DNA of 64,000 nucleotides from Metaphire vulgaris (GCA_018105865.1 CM030863.1:3081101-3145100), one strand, 5' to 3'; shown: positions 34,073 to 46,724, counted from the stretch's first letter. Notes: generated by a model not told the origin, from the letters alone. A program made the numbers and translations.

Positions 34073-34491
34073 CAGGGATGCTCACACCGCGGCCCGCGGC
34101 CCGCGGTCCACAATCCGGACCGCGAGGGCGTTTCTTATGGGCCGCCACAGCTTTCTGTGTCGTGAGATATTTTGAGCCCAAAAATTTTCCGCACTCCACA
34201 CGTCACTACAGCATCATCGTTTGTGCTTATTCCTTTAAGATGCGTGGGCAGCTTTGGAGATTTACTGCTTCACAATGATGTCAGGTTCATTTTAAAATGT
34301 AATCTTGTTTTATGTTGCTCTGGTTCAACTGCAGCAGTCTTTTGAAAGGTCTCGTAGTTACACGTAGTTGTCTACTACAGGTATACCGTAGCTGTCACAG
34401 GAATAACTGGACTTCCCTTGTAACTACTGGACCCACACGAACGATGGAAAACTGGATGTGGACCACCATCAAAAAAGTTTGAGTACCCCCG
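34073..34491. mobile_element. hAT-type MITE (CAGGGATGCTCA)
   Basis: Ends CAGGGATGCTCACACCGCGG and AGTTTGAGTACCCCCG. Flanks ctatagcc and ctataacc match at 7 of 8. The left subterminal part is a 'gcggcccgcggcccgcgg' palindrome-rich GC block typical of this hAT group. A 66-codon ORF at 34078 is not considered real. Confidence 0.75.
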
Positions 34492-34891
34492 CTATAACCC
34501 TACTATTATTGCATTATTTATCTTTTATTATTACGTGGCACACGCACCAATCTAGGAAAGCAGGCCCTTTCGACGGAATAAGGGAATTGGTCGGTTCGGC
34601 TGAATCTCCTGTGACCTTTCGGTCAAGACTCAACCTCTATCTGTTCTCTGGTGTTTATACCTTATAGCCGGAACTGGAAATATTGAAATGACTTATTGAA
34701 TTTGACAATGGAGATTAGGTCCTACTTAATTTTCTGAACGACTATCGACTGATGCTAAGTGCATGACTAGTATGGTGCTACAGAAGCTCTTCAGTTAGTA
34801 AATTAGAGTCATCCAACTCTGAGAAACTGTCGCGCCACGTGAAATTTCAGCACTATTTACCAAATACATAGGCCTACTTAATGGTATTCAA

Positions 34892-35210
34892 CAGTGGCGT
34901 AGTCAAGGGGAGGTTTTGGGAGTTAAACTCCCTTTGGCTGCCGACGAAAAAAGTGAGAATAAGAATCAGTGAGATGCTTTCCCATGCATTCCATACATTT
35001 TTAATTTTCGGACGCGATTTTGGGGGTCAAACCCCATTGACTGGCTGCCGATTGAAAAATTTCTAAGTGCTATAGGAAATAGAAAAAATTACAAAGAATA
35101 CGAAGGTGACGACCTTTTTGCTTGTCAGCTCCTAAAAAAAGAAAAAAATTGCAACGTTTGGTCACGATCGAAACCAAAACCCCCTTTCTGAAATCCTGGC
35201 TACGCCACTG
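34892..35210. mobile_element. hAT-type MITE (CAGTGGCGTAGT)
   Basis: Ends CAGTGGCGTAGTCAAGGGG and CCTGGCTACGCCACTG. It contains one clear copy of the gaccttttt-gcttgtca word (35109). No target duplication seen, so the flanks may have changed. Confidence 0.7.
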
Positions 35211-35945
35211 CCCAACCACTGGTCAATCACTTTGTCTATCATATCCTGTCAGATCTGATCCCAACACAATGTTAGCACTTCTTTCAGATGATACACGTCA
35301 CGAATCTTTTGTTGTGGTTGTGCAGAATTTTACTGGTTATTCTGACTAAAGGGTACACATTGAACATCCGTTTGGACTAAGACTACCTTCCGTAGTCTGT
35401 AGCAAACTTTGTTTTAAGCGATTACGTGACGCATCGTATGTTAATGTTGTAAATGACGTCAATTTCGGGTCTACCTGTTTCTTACAGGTTTTCTTCATCA
35501 CGTGTTAGAGCAATGTTAATTACCTTAGATTTTTCGAATTCTCAGGTAAATCCTCTCAACTTTCGTATTTTTATTTCATCCGCATCTTAAATATTAATAA
35601 AGTTCAATTGCTTCAAAATTGAGCGTGATTTATTATAAAACCTTGTGTATATATACAGTATAATATAATGTATATATGTATATTTTAATAATATACCAGA
35701 ACATATAACATATAATAATATAATAATAGGCCTATAATATATGTAATAACAATATAATATAAAATATATAACAGTTCCTAATAAAAATTTCGCCATACGC
35801 TTATTTTTATCTGCTACCCTAAAGTATATGAAAAAAATACAGTTACGTCTAACGCTAAGGTTATTTTCACGCTGCGACCTTCTAGTAAATAAAAGCAGGG
35901 CTTTGGTTGACGAAATAGCCGTCATCATGTTCACTACAGTACGGA
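35211..35945. other. 3' flank of TRAF gene, AT-rich, no gene
   Basis: Contains the expected TRAF 3' untranslated region on the minus strand and a TATAATA-rich low-complexity stretch (35640-35775). No other gene seen. Confidence 0.5.
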
Positions 35946-38900
35946 TTAGGTTAAACCGTCGCCACTCACCACAAATTTCAAAAAAGCCGTATTATCTTTC
36001 ACGAAACAATGCGAACTACTATCTAGCATCGAAAGTGCCATGAACAGCGGACATCCGCTGGCGATGTTCATCTCTGTAGTCGGTCGTTTGAAGGACGAGC
36101 TGGTTGGATCCGGACGAAATGCATCCGTGACATGTTCTTTTCCACTCAGTTCCAAGAACATCAAGGTGACCTTTTGACGGAATGGCCATTTCAACAGAGC
36201 GTCGTAAGATCCTCTCATTATAACGAAGAATAGTGACACGTGTGTTCCTTTGCCCATTCCATCTCCATTCAGATATAGCCTGGCGCACATCTTATAGCCT
36301 ACAGATAATAAAGTGACAAAAATGATAAGTAGTCTTATAATATCAGAAAAGAAAACGATATAGAAACTATGTTTTGGAAACATATATTGAAAGGCTAGCA
36401 TCTTTATTTCATTTAATTATCCTATTACATGAACGTCATGTTTGAAACTGCAGAGATTACATTACTATATTAGTAACCTAAAAGCGACTAAAATACTATG
36501 CATCAGCTGCAATCAGAGTTGTCCATGGGTTTGGTTAACCCATGGGTTGGGCTGGGTTGGGTTGGATTGGGTTGGTCCAGATTTTGAAAAAAAATTATGG
36601 GCTGGGTTGGGTTTCGTGAGTCTGTACCTGTTAATCACGTGAAATATAGGTTTTCTGTTTACTGTTTTTATAGATTCTTGTATTATGTCATATGACTGCA
36701 TGCGCTATTGGCGCCATGTGGGTTGACCTAGATTCCATCGTAAACAACGCGTTCATTAGTCTGTACACACTGGACAATGGCAACTCAGATTGAGCAAATC
36801 ACGTGGAACTATGTTATAGACTCTGAGCACATTCCTTGAACTGGTGACTGCTGGTTGGCAATAGGCATAATAGTAAGATCTTTTCGTGGAATTTGATAAT
36901 TCTTGGTGTTATAATTCAGTACATTATACACTCGTAAATGGCAATGGCAAGAGATGTTGAGCGTACAAGTCTACAAGATGCCTGCAGTAGTGAGTCTAAA
37001 AAAAACTCTCTTTATATGCTTGAATGAAAAATTGGTCACCAGAAAATTGAGCGGTGGGTATTTACCAGACATTGGATTGAATATATGTATGTTTTTAAAA
37101 CGGCGATTGTAGGCCTACTTTCACGTTTTCGTCGGATCGGTTCGCGATGGGTTGGGTTGCGTCCGCATGATAGGAATTTTATGTGGGTTGGGAAGTTGGT
37201 GGGTTGGGTTTGGGTTGAAAAACCGACCCATGGACAACTCTGGCTACAATTAAGATTGTACTCAAAATTAAGCTAAGGGTCCATCCATATAGTACTACGC
37301 ACTGAGGGAGAGAGAGGGGGTTGGATTTTGGAGATTTTGCTATGTACGGTGTGTGCAATGGGAGAGGGGAGGTTTGAAAATATGTCTTTTTTGCGTTATG
37401 TACTATGTGGATGAGCCCTATACGCCGAAATCAACATGATAAAAATATACTGATGAAAAATATTTACAAACATGCACAAACAACAGAGTTTGGCACATCT
37501 AGGCACAAATGCAAACAACAGATGTTACTATCAGACCCTAACTAGTTCTATTACTTATTATATGGCCATCAACTATTCAAAGGCCATCAACTATTTCTCC
37601 TTTCAGGTCCAGTTGAAGAAATACAATTAGAAACCCTAAAAATTAGCACAGAATCTTTGTCTTCGAGTGTTTTAACACATTGCTCTAGAACGGCGTAAAT
37701 TTTGGTCTCGAAAACTGACTTTAAACTCAACTAAAATAAGAAAATAATAAATAAATTCACCTATATATAATATATAATAGCCTATATATATATCTTATAT
37801 AATTTATATAATATATATATATAACAATATATACCACACAAATTTACCCCAATCAAATTCATGGCTACATGCCCTGCCTAATTAAACTAATTTCCTGTTA
37901 AATCCCTACCTATTATATATATATATATTCCACCCAAATGTATACCCCCACCCCAAACAAATTCCTGGCTATGCTCCCGCCTAATTGAACTAATTTCCTG
38001 TAAAATCCGCACCTGTTTTACTCGTGTAAAAGGCTGGAGAATAGATGCTGGTCGTTCTTCCTGAAATCGCCTCCTGTCTTTTCCTGGCGAAGTCGTCTAT
38101 CTTCCACAGCAGTGTTCCATCGTAACTTATCTGCTCCAGAGCGTTGATTCTGAGGCCGAGTTCCGAGATTGTGGCATCTTTCATTGCCAAAGCTCTCTCC
38201 AATGCTTTAACTTTGCGATCCATAGCATCCAGCTGGTCTGCTTCCTGTCGACGCTGGATCTGCATCGAATCCATTTTCAGCGTAAGTTTTTCTACTTCCC
38301 TGTTTAAAACTGTCATTACGTTTTCATGGAGTTCTAGTTGGACTTTAATTATTGGCATAATTCTTGGATCTGCAGCGGTCAAGGTCGCTTGTGCTTCTCT
38401 ACCAGACGCTGCTACTGCTACTGAAGAACTAGTTTTGGGAGGTAAATGTCCCTGTAGATGACTTATTGACTGCAATTTGTTTTCAACTGTGGATATTCTC
38501 TTAATTAATGATTCTTGCATTGGATACTGAAAATCAGTCAGTCCGACAATAGATTCCACGTGACCAATTCGTCGAGCCATTATTGTAAGATGACCTGCGA
38601 CATCATTCTCCACATGCTTGGTTAAGCTTTCCGTTGGGTTCTGTTGGTCAAACAATAATGTATAAGATGTAATGCGTAATAAACAGGCTCAATATTACTA
38701 TGAATAGGGTTATTGATTTAAAACAAAATAAAATAAGTCTATGGACTTATGAACATTCCTATAAGGCTTCAAATTTATCTAAAAATTTAGTTTTTCGTTA
38801 ACAAATCAATATGATTCATTCCCAAATCTGAATCATCAGCATACATTTGTGTGGTATATATTGTTATTTGTATGGTATATATTGTTATTGACTTACAGTA

Positions 38901-41058
38901 CTTTGCTTATAGATACCTATCTGCGGGAACTGTGTTCCCTTCTGGTATCTTTTTTTCCAACGTGTTAACAATTACAATGGTCATAATGATGTATCATTAG
39001 AATAATTCTCTGCTCTTTTTCAGTGATGGGCACTAACTAATTTTTTCTAGTTAAACTTTAACTAAACTTTTTTTTGCAATCAAGCAGTTAAACTTTTTAA
39101 GTAACTAACTTTTCACTGTAGTAGTTTAACTTTAACTGATAACTAATTAAAAGCAGTTTAACTTATAGCTTTAACTTTTTAACTTTGACTTGAGCTACTG
39201 AGCTAGTAAAACTAGGCTACAAGCTGCAACGAACACGATTTACAACTATAATTTCATATAGCACAATTCTAACAATAAATATAATTATAATAATAATGGT
39301 AATAATAATAATAATTCATAATTGAAACAGGTAATTATGCGGTTGATATGTAAAAGTAGAGCCTACGCGTGACTTAGCCTGTGCTGAAAGTGGCATAGAA
39401 TCTGAATAACTCAAGTTTAACTAATAGCCAGTTAACTAAAAAAAAATCAGTTTAACTAATGTCTTAACTAAACTTTTACCCAACCAGTTTAACTTTTGAT
39501 GCAACTAAAAAAAGTAGTTTAACTAAAAGTTAACTAATTTTTAGTTAACGTTTGCCCATCACTGCTCTTTTTTATTTTATTTTTTCTATGCTCTAAAATG
39601 TTTAATGTGAGCGATTGATTTACGTAAGTTATGTATGTAACTGGTATGATGTTTTTGTTGTTGTTGAAAAATAAACCAGTGTTAAATAATCCAGCGTGTT
39701 AAATAAAACAAGGCGCTAAAATAAGGTCGGAATGCATTGTTAGATACATTGCCTGTTTATCCCAGATGTTCTAACAACCAACACACAACTATACTTTAAA
39801 GGGGTTGAAATATAAAATAAGCAACAAACAGCAAATGTAAATTATTTTTTCAGAAATGTAATAAATGGTAATGTTATAATTTTAGTAGCCATGATAGACT
39901 ACTTTTCAGAGTTTATCATACTTCATATCAATAGCATACTTCATATCAATATCATACATCATATCAATAACTTGTCAAAGTTTATCATACAGACCACGTG
40001 TCACTTAAATCGGTTATACTTGGCAAATTATCATTTTTGTGTGGACGATTAAGTTGTGGGAGTGATTTGATGAAACAGGAGCTTGTAATACCGCTACAAG
40101 AGTTAACTTGTATGCTTAAGGTTCCTCAAACATGGCAGTTACGTCGGCACTGCCATGATATTTCAATTTTCCTGTCTCAAAGCTCTCAGACATTTTGTAT
40201 ATTACACTTAGTTCTGCCTGGCCATTGACAATAATATATCTCCAAATATGTTTCACATAATTCAGTCAGCAGAGGGCAAATCGTCAAAATCAGTTGCGAT
40301 GTGTTCTACGGATTTTAATCATTACGCAAATTTGTCAGCAACAGATAAGGTCTTGACTTACTTCAGTTTCCAGGAGCGTTTCGTTGCAAATTATACATTG
40401 CTTTGGATGCGAAAGGCATTGTCTATTGTGTTCCTAAACCGAAAAAAGCATAGGCCGAACACAAAACACATTACGGGACATTAACATTCATGAATTCGGC
40501 CTTGAAAGAATAGAAAATATATTTGGGGGAAAATTCACGTGATATCTGTGCACATTTTAACAATTGATTTTCACTAACTTGATTATAAATTTGTCGACTA
40601 ATTATCATTCCTAAACAATTCCCTGCCTTTCTTGCTCGCCCCATTGCCAAAACGAACCTGACGCCACAAATGATGAAAATTATAAATTATAAACTTCATT
40701 CCTACTTAAGATCTAACCTGCAAATGGAATGCCCGTAGTAGCCTACTCCACTTACATCTAGATCTTTGAAGAGAATGCTCTCGTTGCAGTTTGGACAGTT
40801 AACTTCACGGTAAGGACATTCGTTCTCGAGATGCTGTCTCTGTCGGCTGATGGGATATTTAGTTCCACATTGACATTCCAATTCCTTATGCTCGCATCTC
40901 ATATAATGTGCCTATATAACAAGTGTACAAATATATTTAAACCGAATTACATGCAATGATTAGAATGCAATTAATATTAAAATGAATCCTTTAGTTTACC
41001 ATTTATCAATTGGCCCATCGGATTCAGTACAAGTTCTATTATCTCCTGTGTATATATA

Positions 41059-41113
<55 letters not shown>

Positions 41114-44100
41114 CAATTCAACTATGGATAAATGCTCACGTATTTACAGTAAATTGTTCTTCAGAAAATACATATTCTTTTAACGAACTAGAAAACACAA
41201 GAGAAGTTTGAGAACACGACTAGTCAGTCTAAGTGGATTGCTTTTTAGAACTATATAAAACTTGTTATTTCCATAGCTTGATTTTGTGTCTCATATACAG
41301 TGAAGGCGTTTGGAGATTAGTTCAAGTGTAAGTTTTTTCGAATTTATGACAAAAATCAACATCAGTCAAATGGGGTTTGTCATTGCTTGTATTTTCAAGT
41401 TGACTCAACAAATTCTGCAGCTCATAGTTGAAGTTAATCTCATGAGCAAAGCTAAGATTACAATAGACAGATAAATATAAGAGTATAGACAACATAGCCA
41501 ATAAAGAATATTGCATTGTTTGGATGAATCTCAATTTAGTTGAGAAACAATATAGACTTACCTCAAAATCCTTAAATAAACCAGACCAAGTACAGTTTTC
41601 AAATGGACAGCTGGCATTCATAGAATTAAATTCTCTCTTAATAGCATTGTCCGGGAAGGTCTGAAATGCATAGAAAATAACCATTGCTTATTCTCAAGTT
41701 GTTTTTTACTTTCTTGCCATGACAACGTAGGTTAAGATTTCAATAATATTTTAACTATATCAATAATAGCACTTATCAGATGATCATTGCAAATGCAGTA
41801 AAGTCGGGATCTGGAAAACAAAATGATAGAGCGGGAGAAGAATGCTTGGATTTAGAAATAAACGATAAATTTGAGATTGGACGATAACTCGAGAGATCCT
41901 CGATAGGTAGATTAGACTTTTTAAGAAGTGGTTTGACATGAGCAATTTTAAATGAATCAGGAAAACAGCCTTGGCTTATAGGCAAAGATTGACAAGCACT
42001 GTAAGGGGTTCAGCAAGAACATCTAAAGAGGACTTAAGTAAGGATGTCGTTATACAATCGAGTAAGCATGACGTCTCAGGGGTGGCCTGTATTAGCTTCG
42101 AGATTTCAGTGACAGTCACCGGTGCAAATTCAGATAGCTCAAGTGGGGATTGTGGAGGATCAACGAGAGGACTGCATGAAACAGGAGGAAATTTTTTACA
42201 AAGGGAAATGATTTTGTTACTGAATAATTCAACAAATGCCTGAGCAATACATGAAGATGACAGGTGAGATGGAAGAACCACACTACCACACTAGACTTAC
42301 GCTCAAGGAGTGAGTTAAGTGTTGACCATAAATTTCTAGGCCGATCCCGAAGCTTACTTATGGTGGTACGAAAATATTTATCTCTTTGATGACGAGATCA
42401 GCCTAGAGACTATTTGTGTCTGTGTCTTGAAAGCTGTAAGATCGCTCAAAAGACGGGTTTTTCAGAAAATAGTCTCCAAATGACTGCGTAGTTTTTTAGT
42501 TTTTAGTTTTAATACAATTTTAGTTTTATTTGAAGAAATTAAAATAACTTTAGTTTTTATTTTTATTTCGTTAACCAATATATCACTGCTTTTAAAAACC
42601 TAATGCACAAACAATATTTAACTTCAAAATACAGAACTTTACACATGATTGAGATGTTCTCTGTAATACCTATAGCAGCCTATTCCCACTTTGATTGAGA
42701 AGAACAGCACTATGATTAGAACTATACTTCCTATGTTCTAAGGTGTAAGACCCTACAAACGCAAAACCTATGTAAATACAATTCTACAAAAAAATTCAAT
42801 TGATGCTGAAGACGTTAACAAGTTAACAACACACTCAATTAAATGCCATGTTTGGAATCAGCATGCCTAATTCCATACAGGTACTGTGGAATATATAAAA
42901 ATAAATACAACTATGTAAATGGAGGAGAAGCTGCATTGACTGTGCTCACCTGTTCCATAGCTAAACTGGGAACGTCCGAAGATCCGCCTTCTTTAATGCA
43001 CTCAGGACATAGCTTTGAATTCTCATACCTACGGCAAAGTTCACACTAAAAAAGTATTATACAAGGTGATTGGAGCAGCTGATAATTATGCATCTCAGAG
43101 GCCATCCAGCAGAATTCAGAAAACGAAGGTCATGCTTGGATCAAATAAAAACCGTAAGACAGGTGCCAATGGTTGTTGTGGCTTTAGCCATGGGTGGCAC
43201 ACATGACGGGGGCGGCAAATCTTGGAAGCGACGTTTAAGAATCTTGAATTCAAACGTTAAATCAGTCTTGCTCAATGGCTCAGAGAGTTGGAGATGCAAT
43301 ACAAGCATCAACATGACAACGTTTCGTAATTCTAAACATGTCTGCGTAAGATCATAGGCATCTGATAGCCAGACCAAATTAACACCGAGGATCCTTTGGA
43401 AGAAGACATTGAAAGAAGTTTCAAAGAACCAGTGGAGCCACAGATTAAAGAAAGAAAGTGGAAGTGGATTGGACATACACTAAGGAAACCCCGAACCATA
43501 ACAGAAGACAAATACATACATGGACACAAAAAGGACGCCAAAAAGGAGGATCAAAAGGGGAAGACCAAAGAATACATGAAAAGAAACAATATACAAAAAG
43601 CCAAATACTTATTAACTCAACTGAAACGTTCTAGTTTTGCTAGGTGAAGATCGAACTGCATGGAAGGATCTTGTTATTGGCCTATGCTTCATAAGGAGTG
43701 ATATAGGTCAAAGAAAAGAAGGCAAAGTTTGCAGATCACGCACGCAATCAATCATTGTGCTAAAAATTGTTCAGCCGCATATAGCGAGCAATAATCTACA
43801 GTATCTGTTCATGTGAAACAACGCTATATAAATTTATGAGATATTACGATAACCTCCGGGTCGTTTTTATTTTGTTCATTACAATTATGGACCAATTTCA
43901 AATATAATTCAACAAACTTCACTTTAATATCATTATTGTAAATATTTAATATTGGAGGACATACTTGATAATGTATTCTATGCAGTCTTTACAAAATCGA
44001 TGACCACAATAACTTTGTATGGGATTCTTTAAGACACAGGAACAGCAGACGCATAGGAACTTTGAAACCACTTCCTGAAAAACAGTGGCTGGGTATCCAC

Positions 44101-44131
44101 GCGGTTTCTCCATACTGCGCGATATGGACAT
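35946..44131 (-). CDS. TRAF2/3-like signalling adaptor (RING, zinc fingers, MATH)
   Basis: Seven exons with agreeing splice phases: 43965-44131, 42950-43028, 41562-41660, 40756-40911, 40362-40433, 38013-38640, 35946-36298; total 1554 bases, about 517 residues. Exons 1-2 give a C3HC4 RING (C27, C30, C42, H44, C47, C50, C63, C66), so E3 ubiquitin-ligase activity is likely. Exons 3-5 give TRAF-type zinc fingers (FPDNAIKREF, CEHKELECQC, NCPNCNESILF, CLSHPKQCIICN). Exon 6 gives a coiled coil (LEROMER-type trimerisation helix) and the start of the MATH/TRAF-C domain (LLWKIDDF). Exon 7 completes it with YLNGDGMGKGTH, WPFRQKVTL and SGCPLF motifs, mixing TRAF2 and TRAF3 hallmarks. Such adaptors couple TNF-receptor and innate sensors to NF-kB and MAPK in the cytoplasm. 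One zinc finger usual before the coiled coil is not found, so a small phase-0 exon may be missing between 40361 and 38641. Introns hold hAT, MITE and LINE insertions. Confidence 0.88.
36514..37242. mobile_element. hAT element in last TRAF intron (GGGTTGGGTTGG-rich)
   Basis: Ends CAGAGTTGTCCATGGGT and ACCCATGGACAACTCTG match over 17 bases. Flanks gctgcaat and gctacaat match at 7 of 8. Both subterminal regions are tandem 'ggttgggt' repeats. It sits between the last two TRAF exons. Confidence 0.85.
37275..37420. mobile_element. Short MITE of the GTCCATAAATTACG-like family
   Basis: Inverted ends tagggtccatccatatagta and tactatgtggatgagcccta. It lies in the last TRAF intron, 33 bp from the hAT element. 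Possible TA duplication, since TA occurs on both outer sides. Confidence 0.6.
39021..39564. mobile_element. hAT-type MITE in TRAF intron, exact 8-bp TSD
   Basis: Ends CAGTGATGGGCA and TGCCCATCACTG (one base apart on the right) with the exact duplication ctcttttt on both sides. The interior is packed with 'agtttaactaa' words in both orientations. It lies in the intron between the zinc-finger and coiled-coil exons of TRAF. Confidence 0.88.
41055..41110. repeat. (TA)n microsatellite in TRAF intron
   Basis: Pure TA dinucleotide run. Confidence 0.9.
41770..42290 (-). mobile_element. CR1 LINE fragment in TRAF intron
   Basis: Minus-strand frames read FFSNKI-type residues (ELFSNKIISLCKK), then EISKLIQATPETSCLLD and LLKSSLDVLAEPLT, then QGCFPDSFKIAHVKPLLKK and LSSYRPISNLSFISK. 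This is the linker and fingers region of CR1 reverse transcriptase. A frameshift near 41980 separates the parts. It lies in the same orientation as the gene, inside the second intron. Confidence 0.85.
43070..43720 (+). mobile_element. LINE C-terminal fragment in first TRAF intron
   Basis: Plus-strand frames read RRLRILNSNVKSVLLNGSESW, then after shifts RILWKK and IKERKWKWIGHTLRKP, then KRGRPKNT and DRTAWKDLV. These are the C-terminal 'YGSE.W ... W.GH.LR ... RGRPK.TW' blocks of a LINE ORF. It starts about 40 bases upstream of TRAF exon 2 and is opposite in orientation to TRAF. Confidence 0.8.
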
Positions 44132-44544
44132 TATCTTCAACAGGCCCTTTAGATTCTGGACCCAAATCTACAAACAGAATTCGTTAACTCAAACCTAATA
44201 GCCACAGCAACAGCTCTTAAAATATACTAGCACTCTTGATTATGTTTATTTGAGTATCACAGCAAGAAATCACATGAAAATATAAAGTAAGTTAGATGCA
44301 AAAACAAAACATCAGACAATAATATTTAAGACGCAATTTAGTACGAATTTGAAAATTCCTTACAGTTGGCGTTAAATTTTCAACAAACTTGAGCGATAGT
44401 TGACTGCATCGGCGATTAAATCGACCCCTTCCCAGCCTTGTCCGCAAAATGAGTCCTTGTATCCTACGGTAGGCCCTACTGTTATTATTTATCTATCAGA
44501 GAGTAAGTCGCTTTCAATAGAGTAACTTTACTTAATCCAATTAC

Positions 44545-44812
44545 GTGGGAAGTTAGCAAAGTGGTAACAGCACTGGACGATAGAGTAGAAGGTCGCGGGT
44601 TCGATACCAGTAGGAGCCCCAAGGTCGACTCAGCCTTAATCGCTAGAGGACGGTGGTAAAGTGAGGAGCAGCGTTAAGCTACGAGTTAAACGTGGAGAAA
44701 GTAATGGCAACCTATTAATGAATGGCTTATACCAGCTACGTCGCTGATTGTCTAGACCGCAGGTAAGCGCCTGAAACCAACGCTCGGACTCGAGTACCGG
44801 ACCTAGCTTTAC
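44545..44812 (+). mobile_element. tRNA-derived SINE, copy 2
   Basis: Same family as 29793-30080: B-box 'cgggttcgatacc', then 'aaggtcgactcagccttaat', 'gaggagcagcgttaagctac', 'gtaatggcaacctatt' and 'aacgctcggactcgagtac'. It lies about 0.4 kb upstream of the first TRAF exon. Confidence 0.85.
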
Positions 44813-45499
44813 CTTTAATCCAATTAACCTATTGTGTCCATTTATTAATGATCAAGACATCGGAGAAGCATACATTACGCCTATAGGCATTATATTACCA
44901 AATGAAGCCTTAGCCGAAAGGGGAATTGAAATACACTGTACTAGGCCTATTCTAAGAATAAGCTGAATAACGCATTGTTATGTGACAAGCCGAAGTTAAA
45001 TTGTAATTCAGTTTAACTACTACTTGGAAAGGGATGTCTTGGTTCGGAAAATCCATTGAAGAAGTTTGTAATTCTAAGAAGCATAGTCTATCGTTAAATA
45101 GCAACGCCTATAGGCAAAGTGCAATGATCAGCCAGACAATGGTCGGTATTTCAAATAGAGCGACGAGGCCGAGTCGTTGTAGGCCTAGCTACCGAAGAAA
45201 GCGTTTGAAACAAGGAAGTTGTGAACTTTATAATTAAAACGTTATAATCCTACGACCATCCATAAGTAAGATCAGGCAACCGTACAGTCAGATGTAAGAC
45301 GCGCAAAGCGTAAAAATTTCCAGCATATTTACCGATTTTTATGTGACCACTTCAGTGATGAAACAGATCCAAAATTATCCGAACGGTACAGACTTCAACC
45401 TTAAAGTTTTCAAACATATCATTCCAGTGTAAAAATTCGAGCGTAGCCTTTCGCGATTGGCTCAGGTCTGTTCTCTGCTAGATCAGAGCCGCACTATAT
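44813..45499. other. Upstream of TRAF, no gene recognised
   Basis: Contains two TAGGCCTA words (44942, 45180). A 67-codon ORF at 45034 has no known motif. Any TRAF 5' untranslated exon could lie here but none is evident. Confidence 0.45.
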
Positions 45500-45779
45500 C
45501 CCCAGGCCACCGCGCTCGATATGCTCCGCCCACTAGGCGGGGGGATCCCGTCTATTCAATTCAATGTAAATAGCAGTGATTTGAAGGTTATTTAAGCAAA
45601 ATGATGATAAAACACATATATACAGGAACTGACATGCAAGCAAACTCAAGGACAGTGGAGACAGTCATGCAGACAGAATGAGAGACATAGGCTACAGATT
45701 GAGAGGAAAGCCATTAGCGATGCAACTTAAAACTAGTTTTCAAAATTTGCTCATTCGCACAAGTTATCTTTTTATGTCT

Positions 45780-45783
<4 letters not shown>

Positions 45784-45825
<42 letters not shown>

Positions 45826-45835
45826 GTCTATCTAT
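45784..45835. repeat. (TA)n then (CTAT)n microsatellite
   Basis: Simple repeat in the loop of the foldback element. Confidence 0.9.
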
Positions 45836-45864
45836 CCTCAGTGGCGTAGCAATATGCTCGGGGC

Positions 45865-46130
45865 CAGAGACGTAGCTAGGATATCCGGCGTCCGGAGGCA
45901 AAGCGTACCGTCGGCGCCCCCTCAATACTGCTGACAAGCAAAAAATGTTCGTCACATCGTTCCTGGCGCTCCTCAGAACTTACGCCCCTCTTCAAATAGT
46001 GCTGACAAGCAAAAAAGGTCGCGCATGTTTCTCCTTATTTATTATGCATTTCACTTACCCAAATACCCAATTTTGGCGGCCCCACCTCGGCGCCCGAGGG
46101 CATATGCCTCTGCCCCTTGCTACGTCCCTG
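45865..46130. mobile_element. hAT-type MITE nested in foldback element
   Basis: Ends CAGAGACGTAGCTAGG and CCTTGCTACGTCCCTG. It carries two copies of 'ctgacaagcaaaaaaggtc' (complement of the shared word) at about 45930 and 45994. Related to the element ends at 54635, 60188 and 60905. Confidence 0.7.
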
Positions 46131-46329
46131 TCGGCAGAAGGTTATCGTTGTATTTTTCCCGTTTCAAATGCCTCACAGACAAAATAAAGGTAATCCTTGT
46201 ATTTTTTCCTCTCCGGATACAAAAAAAAACCGTCGTCAAATTTTTGGGAAAAATTTCACCCCAAGCCAAAAGAAAATTTTCTGTTTTGGGGATTCCCCTA
46301 GAGAAGGCCTAGAATACACACTGACTTTA

Positions 46330-46333
46330 GCGA

Positions 46334-46370
<37 letters not shown>

Positions 46371-46440
46371 CTCCCTCTCTCTATATATCTCTCTCTTTTT
46401 TTCTCTCTCGCTCTCCCTTTCTCTCTGTCTGTCTCCTGTC
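46330..46440. repeat. (CT)n-rich microsatellite
   Basis: Runs of ctct and ctat with interruptions. They create a long false open frame rich in Ser/Leu on the plus strand. Confidence 0.9.
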
Positions 46441-46724
46441 TCTCTGTCTATCTGTCTGTCTTTCTATTTGTACTCTCATTCAATTGCTTTCCTCTCAATC
46501 TGCGTGTCTCTCATTCTGTCTACTGTCCTTGTGTTTGCTTGCATGTCAGATCCTGTATATATGTGTTTTATCATCATTTAAGTATCATTTTTGCTAAAAT
46601 AACCTTTAAGTCACTGCTATTTACATTGAAGTGAATGAACGGGATCGCCTAGTGGGCGAGCGCGGTGGCCTGGGGTAGAGGAGGCTATGTTCAGATACTG
46701 GCGCGACTTATAATGTGTTAGGAG

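Larger units (their letters stand above)
45500..46675. mobile_element. Foldback element with ~200-bp inverted arms
   Basis: The outer ends are ccccaggccaccgcgctcg (45500) and its complement cgagcgcggtggcctgggg (to 46675). The complementarity continues inward: 'ctgacatgcaagcaaactca' against 'gtgtttgcttgcatgtcaga', and 'attgagaggaaagc' against 'gctttcctctcaat' (arms about 45500-45715 and 46485-46675). The centre has a (TA)n run, a hAT MITE and a (CT)n/(CTAT)n run. No ORF of its own. The class is unassigned foldback. Confidence 0.8.

Noticed and set aside
34078..34278. 66-codon Pro/Arg-rich ORF
   Set aside because: Lies in the GC-rich palindromic end of a hAT MITE.
38885..38960. Possible small TRAF exon before a GTAAGT donor (minus strand)
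   Set aside because: The frame compatible with the donor has no cysteines and no convincing acceptor.
39998..40228. Candidate missing TRAF zinc-finger exon
   Set aside because: Minus-strand frames lack the Cys/His pattern and contain stops; no splice pair in the right phase.
46117..46581. 154-codon Ser/Leu-rich ORF
   Set aside because: Runs through a hAT MITE end and a (CT)n microsatellite.
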